From Paenarthrobacter aurescens (GTDB taxonomy: Bacteria > Actinomycetota > Actinomycetes > Actinomycetales > Micrococcaceae): a stretch of DNA of 64,000 bases. The position numbers were made by a program, and so were the translations under genes. The notes under the pieces were generated by a model, which saw only the letters and a list, made by a program, of their open reading frames with translations, was not told the DNA's origin and did no database searches. Shown here piece after piece: positions 34,020 through 42,439 of this stretch (position 1 is its first letter; each line of letters begins with the position of its first letter). The stretch spans positions 3,720,001 through 3,784,000 of the forward strand of contig NZ_CP157456.1 of the NCBI RefSeq assembly GCF_041549525.1, in the 5' to 3' direction.

Positions 34020-34048
34020 TTCCATCATAGATTATCTCTATGATGGAA
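34020..34048. promoter_or_regulatory. perfect 12-5-12 palindromic operator between MMPL and MarR genes
   Basis: TTCCATCATAGA (34020-34031), spacer TTATC, TCTATGATGGAA (34037-34048): all 12 positions pair. It lies 36 bp before the MMPL start and about 100 bp before marR, and is clearly AT-richer than its surroundings. It is the likely binding site of the adjacent MarR protein. Confidence 0.8.
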
Positions 34049-34149
34049 CTATTCCACTGCAGAATCAATACTGATGCCGGAATCCGCTACTGCTGGGAGT
34101 AATATCCGGAGGGCAGTAATCCCAAGACAACGCTGGCAGGAGGGCGGAG

Positions 34150-34680
34150 ATGTCCAAACCCACAGACCCGCGCCCCGGCGGATACCCCGGAGGCCGCCCG
34201 AACAACGCCGCTCCGCAAGAACTCGTGCGCCTCCTCCAGGACTTCACCCTCGAAGCCAACCACTATGTGGACGCAGCGGGCGGCCGTAATGACATGCACC
34301 GCACGGACCTGAACGCGCTGGCCGTGATCATGCGCCATACTGCTGCGGGCAAGGTGGTCACACCGGGCGTCCTACGCTCCGAACTCAGGCTCAGCTCCCC
34401 CGCCACCACCGCACTGGTTGACCGCCTGCACGCGTCCGGACACGTGGTCCGCGAACGGCTCGGCTCGGACCGGCGCCAGGTCCAGTTGCAGATGACACCC
34501 AAGGCGTACCGGGACGGAAGCGCCATGTTCATGCCGCTCGCCATGCGCATGGGCAAAGCGATGGCCGCATACAGTGCCGAGGAACTGGAGCTTGTGACGC
34601 GCTTCATGACGGACATGGTGGAGGCAACCCTCGCCGCCCGCGAGGAAGCCACCCAAAGCGGCACACCGCATTCCACCTGA
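34150..34680 (+). CDS. MarR-family transcriptional regulator
   Basis: 176 residues with a Pro/Gly-rich N-terminal tail of about 20. Winged HTH: VTPGVLRSELRLSSPATTAL, then HASGHVVRERLGSDRRQVQLQMTP with the wing Asp-Arg-Arg. Divergent from the MMPL exporter gene, with the 12-5-12 palindrome between, so it is the expected local repressor. Confidence 0.92.
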   Translation: MSKPTDPRPGGYPGGRPNNAAPQELVRLLQDFTLEANHYVDAAGGRNDMHRTDLNALAVIMRHTAAGKVVTPGVLRSELRLSSPATTALVDRLHASGHVVRERLGSDRRQVQLQMTPKAYRDGSAMFMPLAMRMGKAMAAYSAEELELVTRFMTDMVEATLAAREEATQSGTPHST

Positions 34681-34709
34681 TTTCAGCTTCCGGGTTGTAG
34701 CGTTTCCCT

Positions 34710-35525
34710 ATGAACGCGCAGCAGCCTGAAGATGTCTACACCCATGGACACCACGAGTCGGTTGTCCGGGCCCACGCCTCACGGACGGTGGAAAATTCCG
34801 CCGCGTTCGTGATTCCGCATCTCACCCCGGGGACCTCAGTGCTCGACGTCGGGTGCGGACCGGGCAGTATCACCTGCGACTTCGCGGGGCTGGTTGCGCC
34901 CGGGCAAGTGATCGGCTTGGACCGGTCCGCGGACATCATCGCGCAAGCCACCGAGCTGGCTACCGATCGCGGCGTAGACAACGTGACGTTCCAGACCGGC
35001 AACATCTACGACCTCGATTTTGAGGACGAGTCCTTTGACCTCGTTCACGCGCACCAAGTACTCCAGCACCTGACGGACCCCGTGGCGGCCCTGCGGGAAA
35101 TGCGCCGGGTGGCCAAGCCGGGGGCTATAGTTGCCGTTCGCGACGCAGACTTCCACGGCATGAGCTGGTACCCCGAAATCCCCGAGCTGGATGACTGGAT
35201 GGAGCTTTACCAGAAGATCGCCCGCCGCAACGGTGCAGAACCCGACGCCGGACGTCGCCTGGTGTCGTGGGCCCACCAGGCGGGCTTCACCCAGGTGGCG
35301 CCCACCAGCAGCAACTGGCTCTACGCCACAGCCCAACAGCGCGCATGGCAATCCCGGGTGTGGAGCGAACGAGTGCTGCACTCAGCCTTCGCGGAGCAAG
35401 CTCTTGAGTACGGCTTCGCCAACGAGGCGGACCTCGCACGGATCGCCGCAGGCTGGCACCGTTGGGGAGCCACAGAGGACGGCTTCTTCCTCATTCCCAA
35501 TGGCGAGGTGATCGCCCGGGCCTAG
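34710..35525 (+). CDS. class I SAM-dependent methyltransferase
   Basis: 271 residues. SAM motif I SVLDVGCGPGSITCDFAGL, motif II region VIGLDRSADII, and post-I FDLVHAHQVLQHLTDPVAAL with ALREMRRVAKPGAIVAVRDA, as in UbiE-like methyltransferases. The C-terminal half (after 150) is a substrate domain with no diagnostic motif. It follows marR by 29 bp and may be co-transcribed. Substrate unknown. Confidence 0.9.
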   Translation: MNAQQPEDVYTHGHHESVVRAHASRTVENSAAFVIPHLTPGTSVLDVGCGPGSITCDFAGLVAPGQVIGLDRSADIIAQATELATDRGVDNVTFQTGNIYDLDFEDESFDLVHAHQVLQHLTDPVAALREMRRVAKPGAIVAVRDADFHGMSWYPEIPELDDWMELYQKIARRNGAEPDAGRRLVSWAHQAGFTQVAPTSSNWLYATAQQRAWQSRVWSERVLHSAFAEQALEYGFANEADLARIAAGWHRWGATEDGFFLIPNGEVIARA

Positions 35526-35623
35526 TCCCAAAAAAGTTTGCCCCACCATGTAGAAAAGCCCGCCGCAGTTCCGACCCAACAGTGAAAGCACCCACAAAGG
35601 GCGCCCCTCACAAGGAGTTTGAG

Positions 35624-35998
35624 ATGAAGTACATGATCATGATGTTCGGATCGGCCGAGGGCATGATGGAGACCGCAGACCCCGCATGGATCCAGGAAAT
35701 GATCGGGTTCATGATCCAGATCGACAAGGACCTCACCGAGTCCGGGGAAATGGTGTTCAACGCCGGTCTGGCCGACGGCAGCACCGCGAAGCTGGTCAAG
35801 CAGACCCCCGACGGTGTGATCACCACGGACGGGCCGTTCGCCGAATCGAAGGAATCGCTGGTGGGTTACTGGGTGGTTGATGTGGCCAGCGAGGAGCGCG
35901 CGGTGGAGATTTGTTCCAGCATTGTGAAGTACGCGCAGGTGGTTGAGCTCCGTGCAGTCCAGGAAGCGCCGCCGCAGGAAGCCCTGCCGGAGGTTTAG
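35624..35998 (+). CDS. YciI/DGPF-domain protein
   Basis: 124 residues, ATG at 35624 after CAAGGAGTTTGAG. The hallmark ITTDGPFAESKESLVGYWVVD is the DGPF motif of YciI-related proteins, small ferredoxin-fold proteins of unclear enzymatic role. It precedes an ECF42 sigma factor directly. DGPF proteins are the standard genomic partners and targets of that sigma group. Confidence 0.93.
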   Translation: MKYMIMMFGSAEGMMETADPAWIQEMIGFMIQIDKDLTESGEMVFNAGLADGSTAKLVKQTPDGVITTDGPFAESKESLVGYWVVDVASEERAVEICSSIVKYAQVVELRAVQEAPPQEALPEV

Positions 35999-37216
35999 CT
36001 GGACCCGTCACCGGCCACACGCATCGAGGACCTGCTGCGCAGTTTGGCGCCGCAGGTCCTTGGCGTGCTGGCCAGGACGCACGGTCAATTCGATGCTTGC
36101 GAGGACGCAGTCCAGGAAGCACTCCTTGAGGCCTCCGTTCAGTGGCCAACCTCCATGCCGGACAACCCGAGGGCTTGGTTGATGACGGTGGCCAACCGCC
36201 GCTTGGTGGACATGTTTCGCAGCGAAAGGGCCCGACGATCCCGTGAGGAACGCGTCATGGCCATGGACCTCCAGGCCGGCCCGGCCGCGGAGGCAGACGA
36301 CACCCTCACCCTCATGTTCCTCTGCTGCCACCCTGCACTGTCAGCGGCTTCGCAACTGGCCTTGACGCTCCGCGCAGTTGGAGGACTCACGACGGCGGAA
36401 ATCGCCTCCGCTTTCATGGTCCCCGAAGCCACCATGGGACAACGCATCAGCCGCGCTAAACAGGGGATCCAGAAAGCCGGAGCCACCTTCAGCATGCCGC
36501 CGCCTTCCGAGCGCAAGGCGAGGCTCGGCGTCGTACTTCACGTCCTGTACCTGATTTTCAACGAAGGTTACGCGGCAAGCTCGGGTCCGTCCCTGCAGCG
36601 CGAGGAGCTCACCACTGAGGCCATCCGCGTGGCGCGTCTGTTGGTGGCCGTCGCGCCGCGTGAGCTCGAAGCCGCCGGCCTGCTGGCTCTGATGCTGCTC
36701 ACCGATTCCCGGCGCGCAGCCCGGACACTGCCGGACGGGACACCGGTGCCGTTGGCAGAGCAGGACCGGAGCCTGTGGAATCGGGGACAAATCCAAGAGG
36801 GCATCGCGCTGTTGTCCTCCGTTCTGGGGCGTGGAGCGGCAGGGCCGTATCAACTGCAGGCAGCCATCGCCGCTGTGCATGCGGAGGCGACCTCCGGCGA
36901 CGAGACCGATTGGCCACAGATACTCGCGCTGTACACAGTCCTTGAAGCCGTGGCACCCAGCCCCGTGGTAACCCTCAACCGCGCGGTTGCCGTGGCCATG
37001 GCGCAGGGGCCGGCCGAGGGTCTGGAGTTGCTGGCTGGACTGGATTCTGCGCTCGGGAGGTCGCACCGCCTGGACGCCGTGCGAGGCCACTTACTGGAAA
37101 TGTCCGGCTCCTTCGCCGAAGCCCGCGCAGCGTACCTTTCCGCCGCCAAAAAAACCGGAAGCCTGCCGGAACGGAAGTACCTCATGGGAAAAGTAGCGCT
37201 GATGGATCAGCCATAA
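35999..37216 (+). CDS. ECF42-family RNA polymerase sigma factor (TPR extension)
   Basis: Sigma2 (FDACEDAVQEALLEASVQWP, DNPRAWLMTVANRRLVDMFR) and sigma4 (TTAEIASAFMVPEATMGQRI) are followed by a 200-residue C-terminal helical extension with TPR-like repeats (FNEGYAASSGPSLQREELTT, VVTLNRAVAVAMAQGPAEGL), typical of ECF42. No ATG or GTG is available at the N-terminus. CTG at 35999 follows GGAGG by 5 nt, directly after the yciI stop, and retains the conserved RIEDLLRSLAPQVLG; TTG at 36044 would give 390 residues and cut it. The coupling suggests both genes are made together. Confidence 0.9.
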   Translation: MDPSPATRIEDLLRSLAPQVLGVLARTHGQFDACEDAVQEALLEASVQWPTSMPDNPRAWLMTVANRRLVDMFRSERARRSREERVMAMDLQAGPAAEADDTLTLMFLCCHPALSAASQLALTLRAVGGLTTAEIASAFMVPEATMGQRISRAKQGIQKAGATFSMPPPSERKARLGVVLHVLYLIFNEGYAASSGPSLQREELTTEAIRVARLLVAVAPRELEAAGLLALMLLTDSRRAARTLPDGTPVPLAEQDRSLWNRGQIQEGIALLSSVLGRGAAGPYQLQAAIAAVHAEATSGDETDWPQILALYTVLEAVAPSPVVTLNRAVAVAMAQGPAEGLELLAGLDSALGRSHRLDAVRGHLLEMSGSFAEARAAYLSAAKKTGSLPERKYLMGKVALMDQP

Positions 37217-37234
37217 CCCCATATAGTCGAATCC

Positions 37235-38218
37235 ATGGAACAGCGCATACTTGGCAAGACCGGCCGGCCCGTCTCCACCATCGGACTTGGCACATGGCAA
37301 CTCGGAGCCGATTGGGGTTCCGTCACGGAAGAGGACGCTTTTGCCGTTCTTGAAGCCTCGGTGGAAGGCGGCGTGACTTTCTTCGACACCGCGGACGTCT
37401 ACGGTGACGGCCGCAGCGAGCAGTTCATTGGACGCTTCCTCCGCGCCCACCCGGACCTGAACATCACCGTGGCCACCAAGATGGGCCGCCGCGTGGATCA
37501 AGTCCACGAGAATTACACCCTTAAGAACTTCCGGGAATGGACCGACCGTTCCCGGCGCAACCTCCAGCAGGACACCCTGGATCTGGTCCAGCTGCACTGC
37601 CCTCCCACGTCCGTCTACAGCAACGACGAAGTCTACGATGCCCTGGACACCCTGGTCAGCGAGGGCGCCATCCGCAACTACGGCGTCAGCGTCGAGCGGA
37701 CCGATGAAGCCCTCGAAGCCATCAAGCGCGGGAACACCGCATCCGTGCAGATCATCCTCAACGCCTTCCGGCTTAAACCCCTGGACGAGGTTCTGCCCGC
37801 AGCCAAGGAAGCAAACGTAGGGATCATTGCCCGGGTTCCATTGGCCTCCGGTTTGCTGTCCGGAAAGTACGCCCCGGACACCGAGTTCCCCGAAGACGAC
37901 CACCGCAACTACAACCGGGATGGTTCCTCCTTCGACGTCGGCGAGACGTTCTCGGGCGTGGACTTCGCAACCGGGGTGAAGGCCGCGCAGGAGTTCAGCG
38001 GTTTAGTGCCCGACGGCGTCAGCACCGCCCAAGCGGCCCTCGCCTGGGTGATCGCCCAAGACGGTGTCACCTCGGTCATTCCCGGTGCGCGCTCCGCCTC
38101 ACAGGCAGCGGCGAACGCCGAGGCGGGTGGGCTGCAATCCGTAGGAGCAGACCTGGCCGGCGGGGTGCGGGACATCTATGACAGCTACTTCCGCGAAGCG
38201 ATCCACCCGCGCTGGTAG
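37235..38218 (+). CDS. aldo/keto reductase
   Basis: 327 residues. The catalytic tetrad is visible: Asp in VTFFDTADVYGDG, Tyr in the same motif, Lys in VATKMGRR, His in LVQLHCPPTS. The NADPH-phosphate region near the C-terminus reads SVIPGARSASQAAANAEAG. It follows the ECF42 gene by 18 bp and could be in its operon. It reduces aldehydes or ketones; substrate unknown. Confidence 0.93.
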   Translation: MEQRILGKTGRPVSTIGLGTWQLGADWGSVTEEDAFAVLEASVEGGVTFFDTADVYGDGRSEQFIGRFLRAHPDLNITVATKMGRRVDQVHENYTLKNFREWTDRSRRNLQQDTLDLVQLHCPPTSVYSNDEVYDALDTLVSEGAIRNYGVSVERTDEALEAIKRGNTASVQIILNAFRLKPLDEVLPAAKEANVGIIARVPLASGLLSGKYAPDTEFPEDDHRNYNRDGSSFDVGETFSGVDFATGVKAAQEFSGLVPDGVSTAQAALAWVIAQDGVTSVIPGARSASQAAANAEAGGLQSVGADLAGGVRDIYDSYFREAIHPRW

Positions 38219-38247
38219 CTGCCGGGCCGCCGTCGGGCGTTCTGCTC

Positions 38248-39339
38248 TTACCAGCCGCTGCGCGTGGGCGTGTGTCCCTTGCGGGCTTCCTCGGGCATGG
38301 GCATTTCTGCACGCAAACCGAGAAGCCGGATAGGGCGATCCGGTTCGATTTTTCCGGTGAGTTCCAAGGCCTGCGCGAGGACCTCTTCCCTGTTGAATGA
38401 CTCGGGAATCTTCCTCGCGTAGGTTTTGGTCAGAAAGGGTGCGTAGCGGACTTTCAGGGTCAAACCGATCACCGGACGGCCCTCCGCTGCCACATCCTCA
38501 AGGACGTGAGCCGTCAATTCCTTCACGGCATCCTGGATTTGGGAGGGCTCGGTGAGGTTCTCCTGGTAGGTGGTCTCGCGGCTGTGTCCGCGGGCCACCC
38601 AAGGCGTATCGTCCACCACGCTGGCACCATCTCCCCGCCCCAGTTCCGCGTACCAGGGGCCCATCTTGGGGCCGAACTCCGGGACAAGATCCTGGGGATT
38701 GCATGCGGCCAGTTCAGCAACAGTGGTGATGTGGTGCTTCGCCAACCGTTGCGACACTTTGCTTCCAACGCCCCACAGCTCCCTGGTGGGCTTGCTGCCC
38801 ATGACGTCCAGCCAGTTCTCCTTGGTCAGCCGAAAGATGCCGGCCGGTTTCCCAAAATCCGTAGCATTCTTAGCCCGGACCAAAGTGTCCCCAATTCCAA
38901 CGCTGCAGTGCAGCCGGGTTTGCTCAAGGACAGCTTTCTGTATCTGCCGGGCAAAGGCTTCCGGGTCCTCCGTTGTCACGCCGACGAAGGCCTCATCCCA
39001 ACCAAGGACCTGAACCGTGGCCCCCGGCTGCGCGCGAAGGGTGGCCATCACGGTTTCGGATGCTGCAAGATACGCCTCTTGGTCCACCGGCAGAATGATG
39101 GCATCGGGCACTCTGCGGGCCGCGATCCTCAGCGGCATTCCGGAGCCGACGCCGAACGCCCGCGCTTCGTAGGAGGCGGTGGACACCACAGCCCGTTCGG
39201 TGGGATCTCCCCTGCCGCCCACAATGATGGGCTTGCCCGCGAGTTCAGGCCGACGAAGGACCTCGACGGCCGCAATGAACTGGTCCAGATCAACGTGAAG
39301 TACCCAAGGGATTCCGCTCACGGCACCAGTTTGCCCCAT
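38248..39339 (-). CDS. dinB: Y-family DNA polymerase IV, DinB2-like
   Basis: 363 residues. Metal ligands lie in HVDLDQFIAAVEVL and VLGWDEAFVGV; the latter has GWDEA instead of the usual SxDEA, the pattern of mycobacterial DinB2. The helix-hairpin-helix thumb (LWGVGSKVSQRLAKHHITTV) and the little-finger domain follow. The steric-gate position, aromatic in DinB1, is Ile22 here; mycobacterial DinB2 has Leu there and incorporates ribonucleotides. No beta-clamp QLxLF-type motif is seen at the C-terminus. It is a translesion polymerase. Confidence 0.93.
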   Translation of the reverse strand: MGQTGAVSGIPWVLHVDLDQFIAAVEVLRRPELAGKPIIVGGRGDPTERAVVSTASYEARAFGVGSGMPLRIAARRVPDAIILPVDQEAYLAASETVMATLRAQPGATVQVLGWDEAFVGVTTEDPEAFARQIQKAVLEQTRLHCSVGIGDTLVRAKNATDFGKPAGIFRLTKENWLDVMGSKPTRELWGVGSKVSQRLAKHHITTVAELAACNPQDLVPEFGPKMGPWYAELGRGDGASVVDDTPWVARGHSRETTYQENLTEPSQIQDAVKELTAHVLEDVAAEGRPVIGLTLKVRYAPFLTKTYARKIPESFNREEVLAQALELTGKIEPDRPIRLLGLRAEMPMPEEARKGHTPTRSGW

Positions 39340-39490
39340 GGCGTTGCGTCCGCTGTACCTTCCCCACCTACTTTGAGCTCCTGGAGCACTGGAAACAACC
39401 TATTTCGGGTGCATTCAGGTAGGTCAGCCGCCAAAGAGGGTGGTGAAGGCGCGCGTCCAGAGCACCCACCTCACGGGCATAAGCTGAGAT

Positions 39491-40114
39491 GTGCAGTTTT
39501 CACTTTGGCTGGCCTTGGTTGGTGCCGGCACCCTGATCAGTTTCACTCCCGGCGCCGGCGCCATCTTCACCATGAGCAACTCGCTCAATTCCGGATTTCG
39601 GCGCTCCATCTGGGGCATCCTGGGCCAACAGGTAGCGTTGGTCATCCACATTGTGATCGTCGCTTTAGGCGTGGGCGTGCTGGTGTCCAACTCGCCGGTG
39701 ATCTTCAACGTTATTCGCTACGCGGGCGCCGCGTACTTGGTGTACCTCGGCATCCGGCAGTTCCTGCACAAGCCGGACCTGGACAAAGAGAAGGTGGACA
39801 GCCAAAAGAACGAGTCGGCCTTGTCCATGTTCCAGCGAGGCATCTGGGTAAACCTGCTGAATCCGAAGGCAATCGTCTTCTTCCTGGCGTTCATGCCGCA
39901 GTTCATCAGGCCGGACCAGCCGTTGCTTCAGCAATATGCCGTGCTGACAGCCACGGTGCTGTTCATCGACATCATGGTGATGTGGTTCTTCTTCGCCCTT
40001 GCCGCCCGGTCCTTCCAGCGGTTTACCCACGACCAGCGCGGCCAAACCATCCTCAACCGCATCTTTGGCTGCCTGTTCGTCCTTGTGGGCATCCTGCTGG
40101 CAGTCATCCACTAA
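39491..40114 (+). CDS. LysE/RhtB-family amino-acid exporter
   Basis: 207 residues from GTG at 39491. The N-terminal LISFTPGAGAIFTMSNSLNS corresponds to the family TPGP region, and GIWVNLLNPKAIVFFLAFMP is the second conserved block. Six helices. The 150-bp gap between dinB and this gene shows no other feature. It exports a neutral amino acid or analogue. Confidence 0.9.
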   Translation: MQFSLWLALVGAGTLISFTPGAGAIFTMSNSLNSGFRRSIWGILGQQVALVIHIVIVALGVGVLVSNSPVIFNVIRYAGAAYLVYLGIRQFLHKPDLDKEKVDSQKNESALSMFQRGIWVNLLNPKAIVFFLAFMPQFIRPDQPLLQQYAVLTATVLFIDIMVMWFFFALAARSFQRFTHDQRGQTILNRIFGCLFVLVGILLAVIH

Positions 40115-40129
40115 CTGGCTGTCAGCCAC

Positions 40130-40164
40130 CAAGCAGCCATCAGCCAAGCAACCATCAGCCAAGC
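40130..40164. repeat. short 15-bp tandem repeat
   Basis: CAAGCAGCCATCAGC (40130-40144) and CAAGCAACCATCAGC (40145-40159), then CAAGC. It lies between the convergent RhtB and LacI genes. Probably slippage; no function is suggested. Confidence 0.7.
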
Positions 40165-40170
40165 GGGCTT

Positions 40171-41214
40171 CTAGCTAAGCGACGTAGATCCCCGCACCAC
40201 AAGAGTGCTCTCCAGCGTCACGTGCGGTTCCTCCAGCGGCAGGCCTTCCATGAGTCCCCGGAGCTGCTCCCCCGCCTTGCGTCCCAGGGGCGTCGCGGGC
40301 AGGTGCACGCTGGTGAGGCTGGGGTTGCTGGTGGCCGAGTAGGGAAGATCATCGAATCCTGCCACAGCCAGCTCTTCAGGAATCCGGACACCTTCTACGC
40401 GGGCTTCCTGCAGCACGCCGTAGGCATGCGTATCGGTACCGCAGACGACGGCGGTCACTCCCTGGCGCTGCCACTGCGGCCACGCTTCGGCGAAGGCGGC
40501 GGCGGCGGCACCAACGTCGATTGGGGTGCTGATGACGTGCCCGTCAGCCACCGAGAGTCCACATGTGGCAGCCTCGGCCAAGAATGCTTCGCGTCGCAGC
40601 TGGAAGGTTGTTGTGCCAGTGACGCCGTCCATGTAAGCCGCCTTGCTATGACCGGAAGCGGCCAGATGCCGGGCAAGTTCCCGCGCGCCCTGGGCAACAT
40701 CGAGGTTCACCGAGGGAGCGTAGGACTCCAGGCCCGGGGCATCCAGCAGCACCAGGGGTCCCGCTGCAGACAAATCTTCCAGGAACTCGGCACTGGGGGC
40801 GCCCACCAGCAGGCCGGCCGGGCGGAGTGCCAGCAACTTGCGGACGTCATGGGCCTGGGGTGATTCACCGGCGTCGGTCACGGAAAGCAGCAGCTGATAC
40901 TGGGAGCCAAGGGACTCCCGGACGCCCGCAATAACGTTGGCAAAGAATGGATTGGATACGTCCGGGGTTACCAAAATGACAATGGAGCTGACACCCCGGG
41001 CCAAGGAACTTCCAATGCTGTCCACCACATAACCGAGCTCGGCAATGGCAGACCGCACCCGGGAAATGTTGTCATCAGACACGCGGCCCTGGGTTTTGCC
41101 ATTGGCAACCAGGGAGACGGTGGCCGTGGAAACCCCTGCGCGGGCAGCCACCATCGCGGCCGTCACGCGAGGCGAACGGGGCGCGCGGCCGCGGCGCTGA
41201 TCCAGGGATTCCAT
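40171..41214 (-). CDS. LacI-family transcriptional regulator
   Basis: 347 residues from ATG at 41214; the frame extends further upstream without family similarity. LacI HTH and hinge: VTAAMVAARAGVSTATVSLV, then RVRSAIAELGYVVDS. The sensor domain follows (VTPDVSNPFFANVIAGVRES, VAGFDDLPYSATSNPSLTSV). Divergent from a nucleoside hydrolase operon. Two LacI palindromes lie in the gap, so it probably represses itself and that operon, with a nucleoside or ribose as inducer. Confidence 0.93.
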   Translation of the reverse strand: MESLDQRRGRAPRSPRVTAAMVAARAGVSTATVSLVANGKTQGRVSDDNISRVRSAIAELGYVVDSIGSSLARGVSSIVILVTPDVSNPFFANVIAGVRESLGSQYQLLLSVTDAGESPQAHDVRKLLALRPAGLLVGAPSAEFLEDLSAAGPLVLLDAPGLESYAPSVNLDVAQGARELARHLAASGHSKAAYMDGVTGTTTFQLRREAFLAEAATCGLSVADGHVISTPIDVGAAAAAFAEAWPQWQRQGVTAVVCGTDTHAYGVLQEARVEGVRIPEELAVAGFDDLPYSATSNPSLTSVHLPATPLGRKAGEQLRGLMEGLPLEEPHVTLESTLVVRGSTSLS

Positions 41215-41260
41215 GCATCGATCGTAGCGGTCCGGCACCGCCTTGACCTGCGGGAAGACA

Positions 41261-41343
41261 TCAAGCGCTTGACGCGAGCATGCAATCCGGGCCACTTGGA
41301 GAACGTTAAGCGTTTGACGTAGCCCACAAAGCAGTGCCAGAAT
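41261..41343. promoter_or_regulatory. two LacI operators and promoter of the nucleoside operon
   Basis: TCAAGCGCTTGA (41261-41272, perfect) and TTAAGCGTTTGA (41306-41317, near-perfect) are typical LacI sites 45 bp apart. The second overlaps a -35-like TTGACG (41314-41319), with CAGAAT at 41338-41343 after 18 nt. Confidence 0.75.
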
Positions 41344-41410
41344 TCCTCTGAATGCTTAGCGCCCTGCCCCGGGCAAGTACCTGGCAGGCCCCAATGACGT
41401 GGAGAGAAAC

Positions 41411-42439
41411 GTGGATCCCAACACCATGACACCGGCACGCAAGAAGATCATTCTTGACTGCGACCCTGGCCATGACGACGCCGTGGCATTGCTGCTGGCA
41501 CACGGCAACCCGGACATCGAGCTGCTCGCCGTGACCACCGTGGTGGGCAACCAGACCCTGGAAAAGGTCACCCGCAACGCCCTTTCAGTGGCCACGATTG
41601 CCGGCATCACCGGCGTCCCCTTCGCCGCAGGTTGCGACCGCCCCTTGGTCCGCACCATCGAAACAGCCCCCAGCATCCACGGTGATTCCGGCATGGACGG
41701 CCCGGAGCAGCCCGAGTCTGCAATCGAGCTGGACCCGCGCCACGCCGTCGACCTCATCATTGAAACCGTCATGGCACACGAGCCGGGCACGGTTACCCTG
41801 GTCCCCACAGCGGGCCTGACCAACATTGCGATGGCCGCCCGCAAGGAACCCCGCATTGTGGAGCGCGTGAAGGAAGTTGTCCTCATGGGCGGCGGTTACC
41901 ACGTGGGTAACTGGAGCGCCGTAGCCGAGTTCAACATCATCATTGACCCCGAAGCCGCTCACATCGTTTTCAACGAGAAGTGGCCCGTGGTGATGGTGGG
42001 TCTGGACCTGACGCACCAGGCGCTGGCCACTGATGAAGTCGTCCAGCGGATCGCAAAAATCGGCACCAAGCCGGCCAAGTTCGTCATGGAACTCATGGAC
42101 TTCTTCCAGAAGACGTACAAGGACGCCCAGGGCTTCGACTTCCCGCCGGTGCACGATCCCTGCGCTGTTGCCTATGTGATAGATCCCACCGTCATGACCA
42201 CCCGCAAGGTCCCCGTGGACATCGAACTCCAAGGCAAGCTCACGCTCGGCATGACCGTGGCCGACTTCCGCGCGCCCGCGCCGGACGACTGCCACACCTC
42301 CGTGGCTGTGGACCTGGACCACAAGAAGTTCTGGGATCTGGTCACCGATGCTCTTGAACGGATCGGCGAACCAACGCTCGACGGCGGCGCTGACGCCACC
42401 GCTGTTGCAGAGACCGTTCTGGTTGGAGAGGCCAAATAA
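41411..42439 (+). CDS. nucleoside hydrolase (ribonucleoside N-ribohydrolase)
   Basis: 342 residues from GTG at 41411, with GGAGAG 4 nt before; an ATG at 41426 has no ribosome site. The calcium-binding signature is IILDCDPGHDDAVALLLA, followed by VTTVVGNQTLEKVTRNAL, and the distal HDPCAVAYVIDP supplies the catalytic His and calcium Asp. It splits nucleosides to base and ribose, which the downstream ribokinase would phosphorylate. Pyrimidine or purine preference is not decided. Confidence 0.95.
   Translation: MDPNTMTPARKKIILDCDPGHDDAVALLLAHGNPDIELLAVTTVVGNQTLEKVTRNALSVATIAGITGVPFAAGCDRPLVRTIETAPSIHGDSGMDGPEQPESAIELDPRHAVDLIIETVMAHEPGTVTLVPTAGLTNIAMAARKEPRIVERVKEVVLMGGGYHVGNWSAVAEFNIIIDPEAAHIVFNEKWPVVMVGLDLTHQALATDEVVQRIAKIGTKPAKFVMELMDFFQKTYKDAQGFDFPPVHDPCAVAYVIDPTVMTTRKVPVDIELQGKLTLGMTVADFRAPAPDDCHTSVAVDLDHKKFWDLVTDALERIGEPTLDGGADATAVAETVLVGEAK

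Noticed and set aside
40100..40165. CRISPR-like repeat between rhtB and lacI
   Set aside because: Units are 15 bp with no spacers; it is a simple tandem repeat.
38506..40863. 785-codon open frame on the + strand
   Set aside because: It lies antisense to dinB and the LacI gene and across rhtB in another frame, with Arg/Gly/His-rich, non-family sequence. It is a high-GC shadow.
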